This document shows, one piece after another, positions 40,403-48,597 of a stretch of DNA of 64,000 nt. The notes beneath the pieces were generated by a model. It was given only the letters and a program-made list of their open reading frames with translations. It was not told where the DNA came from and did not search any database. Position 1 is the stretch's first letter, and the number at the start of each line of letters is the position of its first letter. The position numbers were made by a program, and so were the translations under genes. The stretch is from Streptomyces aureus. Lineage in GTDB: Bacteria > Actinomycetota > Actinomycetes > Streptomycetales > Streptomycetaceae. The stretch spans positions 17,517 through 81,516 of the forward strand of contig NZ_JNZD01000046.1 in assembly GCF_000725495.1 (NCBI RefSeq), in the 5' to 3' direction.

Positions 40403-41551
40403 TCACGAATCCGCCTTGCGGTGCACCCGCGCGACCCAGTCCGCCGGTTTGGCGATCTCCGCCTTGGTCGGGAGGGTGTTCGGCGAGGTCCACACCCGGT
40501 TGAAGCCGTCCATGCCGACCTCGTCGACGACCGCCCGTACGAACCGCTCGCCGTCGCGGTACTGCCTGAGCTTGGCGTCCAGGCCGAGCAGTTTGCGCAG
40601 GGCCAGGTCGAGGCGTGAGGCGCCCTTGGCGCGGCGCTGCTGGAACTTCTCGCGGATCTCGGCGACGGAGGGGACCACGGCGGGGCCGACACCGTCCATC
40701 ACGAAGTCGGCGTGCCCCTCCAGGAGGGACATCACGGCGGTGAGCCGGCCGAGGATCTCGCGCTGGGCCGGCGTCTGCACGATTTCCACGAGGGAACGTC
40801 CGCCGTCGTCCTCCTCGGAGTCGGGGCGGGAGCCGGAGAGCGACTGCGCCGCCTCCCTGATGCGCTCCAGGACGGTCATGGGGTCGACCTCGGTCTCCCC
40901 CAAGAACGACTGGATTTCGCCCTCCAGGTGGTCGCGCAGCCAGGGCACGGCCGTGAACTGGGTGCGGTGCGTCTCCTCGTGGAGACACACCCACAGCCGG
41001 AAGTCGTGCGGCTGGACGTCGAGTTCGCGCTCCACGTGCACGATGTTCGGGGCGACGAGCAGAAGCCTGCCGCCGCCGTTGCCGGAGGCGGTGGGCGATC
41101 CCGCGGGCAGGTCGCGGGTCGCGGGAGCGAACGTCTCGTACTGCCCGAGGACCCTCGACGACAGGAACGACAGCAGCATGCCCAGTTCGACGCCGGTGAC
41201 CTTGCCGCCGACCGCGCCGAGGACGGCTCCGCCCGTGGAGCTCCCGCGCCGTTCCTGCATCTTGTCCAGAAGGGGCTTGAGGATCTCCCGGAACCCGGCG
41301 ACGTTGGCCCGGACCCAGCCGGGGCGGTCGACGACGAGGACGGGGGTGTCGTGGACGACGTCGTCGCCCATGCGGGTGAAGCCCCGGACGTGCTCCTCCG
41401 AGGCCTTCGCGTGCCGGCGCAGCTCCGCGACGATGGCCCGTGCCTCGTCGCGGCTCACCTCCGGGCCCGGCCGCACGAGCCGGGTCGCGGTCGCCACCGC
41501 GAGATTCCAGTCGACCATCCCAGCTGAAGCAGCACCACCGATGCTCGTCAT
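40403..41551 (-). CDS. Zinc-dependent metalloprotease (DUF2342 / F420-biosynthesis-associated zincin-like)
   Basis: 382 residues. The zincin motif is WVCLHEETHRTQF (HExxH near 190), and a downstream acidic ligand candidate sits in LLEGHADFVMDGVG near 285. Family landmarks include VDWNLAVATATRLVRPGPEVSRDEA and LLLVAPNIVHVERELDVQPHDFRLWV. Its position between tilS and a D-Ala-D-Ala carboxypeptidase is common in actinobacteria. Substrate unknown. The N-terminal MTSIGGAASAG is weakly conserved; a start at residue 12 (MVDWN) is possible. Confidence 0.86.
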   Translation of the reverse strand: MTSIGGAASAGMVDWNLAVATATRLVRPGPEVSRDEARAIVAELRRHAKASEEHVRGFTRMGDDVVHDTPVLVVDRPGWVRANVAGFREILKPLLDKMQERRGSSTGGAVLGAVGGKVTGVELGMLLSFLSSRVLGQYETFAPATRDLPAGSPTASGNGGGRLLLVAPNIVHVERELDVQPHDFRLWVCLHEETHRTQFTAVPWLRDHLEGEIQSFLGETEVDPMTVLERIREAAQSLSGSRPDSEEDDGGRSLVEIVQTPAQREILGRLTAVMSLLEGHADFVMDGVGPAVVPSVAEIREKFQQRRAKGASRLDLALRKLLGLDAKLRQYRDGERFVRAVVDEVGMDGFNRVWTSPNTLPTKAEIAKPADWVARVHRKADS

Positions 41552-41679
41552 GCGTCAACCGTACGTGAGCGGGTCCGGCTGCGGTTAGGGTCCGGAGCCG
41601 TCCGGCCGCCGGCCGCGGGGCCGCTGGTGCGCGTGGTTCCCGCGGGCCGGGAGGGACCGGGCACCGCGTCCGGCACCCG

Positions 41680-41751
41680 GCGGTCGGCGCGCCGGGGTTC
41701 GGCGGTCGGCGCGCCGGTTCGGCCTACGCGATGCGGCCGTCGGCGCGTCGG
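41680..41751. repeat. Three imperfect GC-rich direct repeats
   Basis: GGCGGTCGGCGCGCCGG occurs at about 41679-41695 and 41701-41717, and a variant GGCCGTCGGCGCGTCGG at 41735-41751. The block lies in the 247-bp gap between the metalloprotease and dacB. No gene is supported in the gap. Confidence 0.55.
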
Positions 41752-41798
41752 GGTCGGCCGTCCGCTCGCCGGGTCCTCGGCCGCGAGTGGGGGCGGCT

Positions 41799-43355
41799 CT
41801 AGTGGCAGCCGCACGCCACCAGGGCCGTCGCCGTGTGGTCCAGCGCCGCCCTCGCCACATCGGCGACGGGCGGGTTGGCGGCGTCCGAGGTCAGGAAGGC
41901 GAAGGCCAGCAGGCGGCCGTCCTTGTCGACGACGGTGCCGGCGAGGGTGTTGACCCCGGTCAGGGTGCCGGTCTTGGCGCGGACGACCCCGGTGGCCGTG
42001 GGGGCGTCGGTGTAACGGGCGCTGAGGGTGCCGGTGAACCCGGCGACGGGCAGACCCGTGAGCACCGAGCGCAGTTCGGGGTGGGCCGGGTCGCCCGCCT
42101 TGGCCAGCAGGGCGGTGAGCAGGTCGGCGGAGAGCCGGTCGTCACGGTTCAGACCGCTGCCGTCCGCGAACCGGGCCCCGGCCAGCGGCAGTCCGAGCTT
42201 CTTCAGCTCGGCGCGGATCGCCTTCGCGTCCCCGTCGAAGGAGGGCTCCTCGCCGGTGGCGAGGGCGACCTGACGGGCCAGCGCCTCGGCGATGTCGTTG
42301 TCGCTGTTGGTCAGCATCCGCTCGACCAGGGCGGACAGCGGCGGCGAGGAGACGGAGGCGAGGGCCTGGGAGCGGCTCGTGGCCTTCGAGGGGCCGGGGG
42401 CCGTCGCGGTGATCCCGTGGTCGTGCAGCAGATCGGCGAACGTCCGCGCGGCGGCCGCCGCCGGGTCGGCGGCCCGCCCGGTCGGCCCGCTCGTCGAGCG
42501 GTCGAGGCGCCCCTCGTCGGCCATCAGGGGGGTGACCTTCGCGATGTTGTCGTTGACCCCCATGGGGTGAAGACCGGGGCCGGAGTAGAGCGAGGTGTCG
42601 TAGGAGAGCGTCACGTGGTCCATGTGACGGTCCTTCAGGGCGGCGGCCGTGCGCTCGGCGAGGGTCCCGAGGTCCGCCCAGCCGTCCGCGGGCTTTCGGG
42701 CGGTCAGCGTCGGGTCCCCGCCGCCGACGAGCACGACCTCCTTGGTGTCGGGCTCCAGGACCGTGCGCGTCAAGATGCGGTGGTCGGGTCCCCGTGCCGC
42801 GAGAGCGGCCACCGCGGTCGCGATCTTCGTGGTGGAGGCCGGTGTCTGGACCTGCTCGGCGCCCTTGCCGTAGAGCCGCTTCCCGGTCGCCACGTCGACC
42901 ACCACGGCGGTGCGCGTCGAGCCGAGGGCCGGGTTGGCCAGCAGCGGGTCGAGGACGCCGGCGAGGCCCTTCGCGGCGGGCGCGCCCTCGGCGCTCGATG
43001 CGCCGCCGAGCCCGGTGAGCACGGAGTCGGCGCTGGGCGCGGGCCGGGGTGACGTTCGGTGCGTATCGGACGTACGTGCGTGATCTGTGCCACCCTCGGG
43101 CACCCGCGATGCGGCCCAGTCCCGCTCGGCCGTACGCTGACCGGTGGAGTCCCAGGGACCGGCCACGGTCACCGCACCGGCGGCGAGAGCCAGGCCGGCG
43201 GTGGCGGCGACGGCTGTGAGCTGCGGCGTCGTCCATCGCACGGCACGCGGCCGTACGGCACGGGCGATCCGCGCCGCATGCGGTTTCACCGTCCGCGCGA
43301 TCCGCACGACATGCGGTCTCGCGGCCCGCCAAGCCCTCAGCTCTGGCACGACCAC
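41799..43355 (-). CDS. dacB: D-alanyl-D-alanine carboxypeptidase/endopeptidase (PBP4, peptidase S13)
   Basis: Peptidoglycan-trimming penicillin-binding protein. 518 residues. An Arg/Ala-rich cytosolic N-terminus contains a near-tandem repeat (VRIARTVKPHAARIARAVRPRA), then one membrane anchor (about 48-66). The S13 active site shows SxxK in TPASTTKIATA near 170, SDN in MLTNSDNDIAEAL near 340, and KTG in VRAKTGTLTGVNTLAG near 460. GTG start at 43355, divergent from ppa. The duplicated basic N-terminal motif is unusual and may be a membrane-proximal interaction site. Confidence 0.94.
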   Translation of the reverse strand: MVVPELRAWRAARPHVVRIARTVKPHAARIARAVRPRAVRWTTPQLTAVAATAGLALAAGAVTVAGPWDSTGQRTAERDWAASRVPEGGTDHARTSDTHRTSPRPAPSADSVLTGLGGASSAEGAPAAKGLAGVLDPLLANPALGSTRTAVVVDVATGKRLYGKGAEQVQTPASTTKIATAVAALAARGPDHRILTRTVLEPDTKEVVLVGGGDPTLTARKPADGWADLGTLAERTAAALKDRHMDHVTLSYDTSLYSGPGLHPMGVNDNIAKVTPLMADEGRLDRSTSGPTGRAADPAAAAARTFADLLHDHGITATAPGPSKATSRSQALASVSSPPLSALVERMLTNSDNDIAEALARQVALATGEEPSFDGDAKAIRAELKKLGLPLAGARFADGSGLNRDDRLSADLLTALLAKAGDPAHPELRSVLTGLPVAGFTGTLSARYTDAPTATGVVRAKTGTLTGVNTLAGTVVDKDGRLLAFAFLTSDAANPPVADVARAALDHTATALVACGCH

Positions 43356-43434
43356 CAGCCCCTTTCGCGATCACCCACCTGCGTGAGGGACACTTAATCA
43401 CCAGAAGTATGTGCTGATCATGGAGGAGCCACCG

Positions 43435-43926
43435 GTGGAGTTCGACGTCACGATCGAGATTCCGAAGGGTTCACGGAACAAGTACGAGGTGGACCACGAG
43501 ACCGGTCGGATCCGTCTGGACCGTCGACTCTTCACCTCGACCAGCTACCCGGCCGACTACGGCTTCGTCGAGAACACCCTCGGCGAGGACGGCGACCCGC
43601 TGGACGCGCTGGTCATCCTGGACGAGCCGACCTTCCCGGGCTGCCTCATCCAGTGCCGCGCGATCGGCATGTTCCGGATGACGGACGAGGCCGGCGGCGA
43701 CGACAAGCTGCTGTGCGTCCCGGCGCACGACCCGCGCGTGGAGCACCTGCGCGACATCCACCACGTGTCGGAGTTCGACCGCCTGGAGATCCAGCACTTC
43801 TTCGAGGTCTACAAGGACCTGGAGCCGGGCAAGTCCGTCGAGGGCGCCGACTGGGTCGGCCGTGCGGACGCCGAGGCCGAGATCGAGCGTTCCTACAAGC
43901 GCTTCAAGGACCAGGGCGGTCACTGA
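43435..43926 (+). CDS. ppa: Inorganic pyrophosphatase
   Basis: Family I soluble pyrophosphatase, 163 residues. [29 protein letters not shown] at the N-terminus, [25 protein letters not shown] (metal-binding Asp residues of the DxDPxD motif), and the C-terminal [21 protein letters not shown]. The GTG at 43435 has GGAGGAG 6 bases upstream, preferred over the in-frame ATG at 43420. Followed by a strong terminator. Confidence 0.97.
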   Translation: MEFDVTIEIPKGSRNKYEVDHETGRIRLDRRLFTSTSYPADYGFVENTLGEDGDPLDALVILDEPTFPGCLIQCRAIGMFRMTDEAGGDDKLLCVPAHDPRVEHLRDIHHVSEFDRLEIQHFFEVYKDLEPGKSVEGADWVGRADAEAEIERSYKRFKDQGGH

Positions 43927-43962
43927 CCTCCCCGCGGGCGGTCTCCGACCCCCGCCCTTTTC

Positions 43963-44010
43963 CGAACGGGCCGCGTGATCCCCTGGGGGTGACGCGGCCC
44001 GTTCGTGTGT
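43963..44010 (+). terminator. Terminator of ppa
   Basis: A perfect 14-bp stem (43963-43976 with 43992-44005), with an inner CCCC/GGGG pair, is followed by UGUGU. It lies 36 bp past the ppa stop. Confidence 0.75.
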
Positions 44011-44082
44011 CCGTACGCATACTGAGGCATACGGAAGGCAAGAAGGAGAACCACACAGAAGCGAAAGGCGAGGCTGGAGTTG

Positions 44083-45741
44083 GTGGCGGACCCGGAAGCG
44101 GAAGACCGCAAGCCGCACTCGGACGAGGCGAGGAGTGCCTTCAGCCCGCCCACGGGGGTGACGCCGCCGGGCCCGGCGGCGGCCGACGAGGACGGATCGA
44201 CGACCTCGGAGTTCGCGCTCCCCCAGGGCCTCGACGCACCGCAGCCCGCCGGGCCGGAACAGGGCGGTTCGGCGTTCAGCACCCCGCGCACCTACAGCGC
44301 CCGCAACGCCCCGCCCGCCTTCACGCCGGCGACCGGCGTCCCCCTGGTCAGCCTGACCAAGGACGCGCCGTGGCAGGACCGCATGCGCACGATGCTGCGC
44401 ATGCCGGTGGCGGAGCGGCCCGCTCCCGAGCCCGTGCACAAGGAGGACGAGCCGGGGCCCGCCGTCCCGCGCGTCCTGGACCTGACCCTGCGCATCGGCG
44501 AGCTGCTCCTCGCGGGCGGCGAGGGCGCCGAGGACGTGGAGACGGCGATGCTCGCCGTGTGCCGCGCCTACGGGCTCGACCGCAGCGAGCCGAACGTCAC
44601 CTTCACCCTGCTGTCGATCTCGCACCAGCCCTCCCTCGTGGACGACCCGGTGACCGCGTCACGGACCGTCCGCCGCCGGGGCACCGACTACACGCGCCTG
44701 GCGGCCGTCTACCGGCTCGTCGACGACCTGAGCGACCCGGAGACCTCGATCCCCCTCGAGGAGGCCTACCGGCGGCTGGCCGAGATGCGGCGCAACCGGC
44801 ACCCGTACCCCGGCTGGGCCCTGACGGCCTCGGGCGGACTGCTGGCGGGCGCGGCCTCCGTACTCGTCGGCGGCGACGCGATCGTGTTCGTCGCCGCCGC
44901 GCTCGGCGCGATGCTCGGCGACCGGCTCGCCTGGCTGTGCGCCGGACGCGGACTGCCGGAGTTCTACCAGTTCACGGCGGCGGCGATGCCCCCCGCCGCC
45001 ATAGGCGTGGCGCTCACGGTGGCGCACGTCGACGTGAAGGCGTCCGCGGTGATCACCGGTGGGCTCTTCGCGCTGCTGCCGGGACGGGCGCTCGTCGCGG
45101 GGGTGCAGGACGGACTGACCGGCTTCTACATCACCGCGTCCGCGCGACTTCTGGAGGTCATGTACCTGTTCGTGGGGATCGTCGTCGGCGTCCTCGTGGT
45201 GCTCTACTTCGGCGTCAAGCTGGGCGCGCAGCTCGACCCCGACGCGGCCCTGAACATCTCCAAGCGGCCGCTGCTCCAGATCGCCGCGTCGATGGCGCTC
45301 TCGTTCACGTTCGCGGTGCTGCTCCAGCAGGAACGCTCCACCGTCCTCGCCGTGACCCTCAACGGCGGCGTGGCCTGGTCGGTGTACGGGGCGATGCACT
45401 ACGCGGGCGGGATATCGCCGGTGGCCTCCACGGCGGTCGCCGCGGGCCTGGTGGGCCTCTTCGGACAGCTGCTCTCGCGCTACCGGTTCGCTTCCGCGCT
45501 GCCCTACACGACGGCCGCGATCGGGCCCCTGCTGCCCGGTTCGGCCACCTACTTCGGGCTGCTGTCGATCGCCCAGAACAACGTCGACAAGGGCCTGGTG
45601 TCGCTCACGAAGGCCGCGGCGCTCGCCATGGCCATCGCGATCGGGGTGAACCTCGGTTCGGAGATCTCGCGACTGTTCCTGCGTCTGCCGGGCGGCTCCG
45701 CCGGCGGGCGGCGGGCCGCCAAGCGCACGCGCGGGTTCTGA
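44083..45741 (+). CDS. Threonine/serine exporter (ThrE family)
   Basis: About 552 residues. A disordered N-terminal ~120 residues (Pro/Ser/Glu-rich) precede the ThrE N-domain with LTLRIGELLLAGGEGAEDVETAMLAVCRAYGL. About ten transmembrane helices follow (for example ALTASGGLLAGAASVLVGG and LLEVMYLFVGIVVGVLVVLYFG), fusing the two ThrE halves in one chain. The start is ambiguous between TTG 44080 and GTG 44083; GGAG is close to both. Exports threonine/serine or related small molecules in family members. Converges with dedA. Confidence 0.87.
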   Translation: MADPEAEDRKPHSDEARSAFSPPTGVTPPGPAAADEDGSTTSEFALPQGLDAPQPAGPEQGGSAFSTPRTYSARNAPPAFTPATGVPLVSLTKDAPWQDRMRTMLRMPVAERPAPEPVHKEDEPGPAVPRVLDLTLRIGELLLAGGEGAEDVETAMLAVCRAYGLDRSEPNVTFTLLSISHQPSLVDDPVTASRTVRRRGTDYTRLAAVYRLVDDLSDPETSIPLEEAYRRLAEMRRNRHPYPGWALTASGGLLAGAASVLVGGDAIVFVAAALGAMLGDRLAWLCAGRGLPEFYQFTAAAMPPAAIGVALTVAHVDVKASAVITGGLFALLPGRALVAGVQDGLTGFYITASARLLEVMYLFVGIVVGVLVVLYFGVKLGAQLDPDAALNISKRPLLQIAASMALSFTFAVLLQQERSTVLAVTLNGGVAWSVYGAMHYAGGISPVASTAVAAGLVGLFGQLLSRYRFASALPYTTAAIGPLLPGSATYFGLLSIAQNNVDKGLVSLTKAAALAMAIAIGVNLGSEISRLFLRLPGGSAGGRRAAKRTRGF

Positions 45742-45742
45742 G

Positions 45743-45764
45743 GCCCGGTCCCGCGGGACCGGGC
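45743..45764. terminator. Bidirectional hairpin between thrE-like gene and dedA
   Basis: Perfect 10-bp palindromic arms (45743-45752 and 45755-45764) in the 45-bp gap between two convergent genes. The central bases must form the loop. Confidence 0.55.
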
Positions 45765-45786
45765 TCCGGAGGTCCGGGCGGACGCC

Positions 45787-47079
45787 TCAGTTCTGCGACG
45801 GGCCCTGGCCGTACGGGTACTGCTCGGCGTCGTACGGAGCCCGGGGGTCGCCCTGGGGGTGCTGCCGGTCCTGGCCCTGGCCGTAGCCCTGCTGGTGGCC
45901 CTGCTGGTACCCCTGGTCGTACTGCCGCTGGTCGTAGCCGTAGCCCTGATCCGAGCCGTACTGCTGGGGCTGGGGCTGCTGCTGGTACTGCTGCTGGGGC
46001 TGGGCCTGGTGCTGCTGGTGCTGGCCCTGGTGCTGCTGCGGGGCCTGGGGCTGGCGGTACTGCTGCTGGGCCGGGTAGGGGTCGCCCTGACGGCCGTAGC
46101 CCTGTCCCTGGGCTCCGTGGTTCCCGTACGCCTGGCCCTGGCCCTGGCCCTGGCCGTGGCCCTGCGCCTGGCCCGGACCGCCGTACGACGGGCCGTGTCC
46201 CTGGTTCCCGTAGGCCTGCCCCTGCGCCTGGTTCCCGTACGACGCGCCGTGCCCCTGGTCTCCGTAGAACCCGGCGGGGTCCTGGCCGCCGTAGGACCCG
46301 TCCCGGTTCTCGTGGACCGGCGGCACGCGCAGCGGCCTGGTGGCGTCGTCCATGACGGGCGGCGCGGTGTGGGCATGGGCCGGGAAGGAGTCCGGGAAGT
46401 CGTCGAAGCCCTGAGCCGCGTACGGCTCCTCCTGCTCGGGGGACTCCTGGGGCGGGTTCTTCTTCGCCTTGGAGCGGGCGCGCAGGAACTCGATCAGGAT
46501 CGGGACGACCGAGACGAACACGATCAGGATCAGGATCAGTTCGATGTGCTTGTTGACGAACTCGATCTTGCCGAGCCAGGAGCCGAGCAGGGTGACGCCC
46601 GCGCCCCACAGCACGCCGCCGATGACGTTGAAGGTGAGGAAGGGGCGGTACCGCATGCCGCTGACGCCCGCGATGATCGGCGTGAACGTGCGCACGACGG
46701 GAACGAAGCGGGCCAGCACGAGGGACTTCGGACCGTACTTCTCGAAGAACTCGTTGGCCTTGACCACGTTCTCCTGCTTGAACAGGCGCGAGTCCGGGCG
46801 GGAGAAGAGGGACGGGCCGACCTTCTTGCCGAACAGGTAACCCGCCTGGTCGCCGAGGACCGCGGCGAGACAGATCAACGGCACCGCGGCCCACAGCGGG
46901 AAGTCCATGGCGCCGGTGGCGATCAGCAGGCCGCAGGTGAACAGCAGCGAGTCACCCGGCAGGAAGAAGCCGATGAGCAGGCCGGACTCGGCGAAGACCA
47001 CCAGCAGCAGGCCCCAGATGCCGAAGTTGTCCAGGAGCGTGTTCGGATCCAGCCAGCTGGGACCGAGGGCGAGCGTCAT
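45787..47079 (-). CDS. DedA-family membrane protein with long Q/G/Y-rich C-terminal tail
   Basis: 430 residues. The first ~210 are a typical DedA (VTT) domain: FAESGLLIGFFLPGDSLLF, GDQAGYLFGKKVG, ARFVPVVRTFTPIIAGVSGM and terminal membrane helices. DedA/UPF0056-type relatives include undecaprenyl-phosphate and phospholipid flippases. The last ~190 residues are low-complexity, with repeats of YGNQGQGQ type and long Gln-rich stretches near 340-380, resembling prion-like domains. The tail is predicted cytosolic. ATG at 47079; alternative upstream starts would extend the N-terminus. Confidence 0.9.
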   Translation of the reverse strand: MTLALGPSWLDPNTLLDNFGIWGLLLVVFAESGLLIGFFLPGDSLLFTCGLLIATGAMDFPLWAAVPLICLAAVLGDQAGYLFGKKVGPSLFSRPDSRLFKQENVVKANEFFEKYGPKSLVLARFVPVVRTFTPIIAGVSGMRYRPFLTFNVIGGVLWGAGVTLLGSWLGKIEFVNKHIELILILIVFVSVVPILIEFLRARSKAKKNPPQESPEQEEPYAAQGFDDFPDSFPAHAHTAPPVMDDATRPLRVPPVHENRDGSYGGQDPAGFYGDQGHGASYGNQAQGQAYGNQGHGPSYGGPGQAQGHGQGQGQGQAYGNHGAQGQGYGRQGDPYPAQQQYRQPQAPQQHQGQHQQHQAQPQQQYQQQPQPQQYGSDQGYGYDQRQYDQGYQQGHQQGYGQGQDRQHPQGDPRAPYDAEQYPYGQGPSQN

Positions 47080-47222
47080 CACGGGTCCGGGCTCCTGAGG
47101 GGTGAAGGGAGGACGGCGGTCCTTGTACGGCCGACCAAAGCTATCAACGCGATGTGTCGACGCCAGGTTCCACCCGTGACTCCAGGATGCACTGTGCGGC
47201 CACTGGGACAAAGCTGTGGACC

Positions 47223-47588
47223 ATGGGCATCGATGAATACGGCGGCGGCCAGGGTCCCCACGCGGACGTGCTGGTCGTGACCACGAACGACGTTCCCGGC
47301 CACCGCGTCGAGCAGGTCATCGGCGAGGTCTTCGGCCTCACCGTCCGCTCGCGCCATCTGGGCAGCCAGATCGGCGCGGGCCTGAAGTCGATGATCGGCG
47401 GTGAGCTCAAGGGGCTCACCAAGACGCTCGTGCAGACCCGCAACCAGGCCATGGAACGGCTCGTCGACCAGGCACGCGCGCGGGGCGCCAACGGGGTGCT
47501 CATGTTCCGCTTCGACGTCTCGGAGGCGGCGGACGTGGGCACGGAGGTGTGCGCCTACGGCACGGCGGTGGTCCTGGTGAAGGAGTAG
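47223..47588 (+). CDS. YbjQ-family (UPF0145) heavy-metal-binding-domain-like protein
   Basis: 121 residues. VLVVTTNDVPGHRVEQVIGEVFGLTVRSRHLGSQIGAGLKSMIGGELKGLTKTL and AMERLVDQARARGANGVLMFRFDVSE are characteristic of the YbjQ fold, a pentameric protein of unknown function. A short Gly-rich N-terminus (MGIDEYGGGQG) is extra. ATG at 47223. Divergent from dedA. Confidence 0.9.
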   Translation: MGIDEYGGGQGPHADVLVVTTNDVPGHRVEQVIGEVFGLTVRSRHLGSQIGAGLKSMIGGELKGLTKTLVQTRNQAMERLVDQARARGANGVLMFRFDVSEAADVGTEVCAYGTAVVLVKE

Positions 47589-47697
47589 ACCGCGCCGCAC
47601 GGGCCCCTTCCGGAGCCGGTACGGGCCGCCCCGGCCGGAGCCGGTACGAGCCCGAGGCCGGCGCCGGTGGGGATCGGCCCCGCCGGCGCCGGCCCGG

Positions 47698-48465
47698 TCA
47701 CGCCTCTCCGGGGTGCCGGCCGGCGTTCGCCGCGATCGCGTCCCTCAGGTGCTCGGCCAGGCCCGGCCGCATCGAGTCGTAGAACGCCTTGAACCGCTCG
47801 TCGGCGACGTACATGTCGCCGAGTCCCCGGTGGATCTCGTACGTGCAGGTGTAGAACCACCGGGTGATGTGCTGCCGGTGCTCCTCGGCCATGTCCATGG
47901 CCCGCTCGCCGTCCGGCCGCTCACCGGCCTCCATCAGGGCGTCGTAGCGCTCGCCCCAGGAGGCCACCTCGGCCTGCATGCGCTTCCAGTCGTCCTTGGT
48001 GTAGCGGGCGGTGCGGCGCTGGGACTCGGCGTACGTCTCCGTGCCGCCCCAGCGGCGTTCGGCCTCCTCCGCGTGCTCCTCGGGGTCCTTGTCCCCGAAG
48101 ATCTCGAACTTCTCCTCGGGCGTGAGGTTGATGCCCATCGTGCGTGCCTCCATGGCGTGCTCCACGGCCGCGGCCATCTTCTGCAGCTTCTCGATCCGGG
48201 CGGTCAGCAGGTCGTGCTGGCGGCGCAGGTGCGCGCGCGGGTCCGCGTCCGGGTCGTCGAGCAGGGCGGCGACCTCGTCGAGCGGGAAGCCGAGCTCCCG
48301 GTAGAACAGGATTTGCTGCAGCCGGTCCAGGTCCGCGTCGCCGTAGCGCCGGTGACCCGCGTGGCTGCGCTCGCCGGGGGCGAGCAGGCCGATCTCGTCG
48401 TAGTGGTGCAGCGTGCGCACCGTGACGCCGGCGAACCCGGCCACCTGGCCCACTGAATAGCCCAC
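47698..48465 (-). CDS. tipA: TipAL-like MerR-family thiopeptide-responsive regulator
   Basis: 255 residues, the length of TipAL. The N-terminal MerR domain has YSVGQVAGFAGVTVRTLHHYDEIGLLAPGERSHAGHRRY, then the dimerisation helix and a conserved MGINLTPEEKFEIFGD linker at which TipAS translation can start internally (Met near 111). The C-terminal TipAS domain (about 115-255) binds thiopeptides. Cys207 is present (FYTCTYEI), but position 214 is Gly (HRGLGD), where I recall Cys214 in S. lividans TipA as the covalent attachment site. AAGGAG precedes the GTG at 48465. Confidence 0.92.
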   Translation of the reverse strand: MGYSVGQVAGFAGVTVRTLHHYDEIGLLAPGERSHAGHRRYGDADLDRLQQILFYRELGFPLDEVAALLDDPDADPRAHLRRQHDLLTARIEKLQKMAAAVEHAMEARTMGINLTPEEKFEIFGDKDPEEHAEEAERRWGGTETYAESQRRTARYTKDDWKRMQAEVASWGERYDALMEAGERPDGERAMDMAEEHRQHITRWFYTCTYEIHRGLGDMYVADERFKAFYDSMRPGLAEHLRDAIAANAGRHPGEA

Positions 48466-48492
48466 TTCCGCTCCTTCCTCGGTACGCCCTTC

Positions 48493-48523
48493 ACGATGGG
48501 CCCTGACGTGACGTGAGGTGCAA
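48493..48523 (-). promoter_or_regulatory. TipAL-type promoter and operator
   Basis: On the minus strand, -35 TTGCAC (48523-48518) is separated by a 19-bp spacer CTCACGTCACGTCAGGGCC from the -10 CATCGT (48498-48493). The long spacer with an inverted repeat (CTGACGTGACGTGAG type) is the MerR layout and matches my memory of the S. lividans ptipA promoter almost base for base. TipAL would overtwist it open when thiopeptide is bound. Confidence 0.88.
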
Positions 48524-48597
48524 GCCCGGAATCCCGCGTCCACTCCGGCGGAGGATTTCAGGATGTTATGTCCGGAAGGCCCGCTTAGGGTGAGCCC

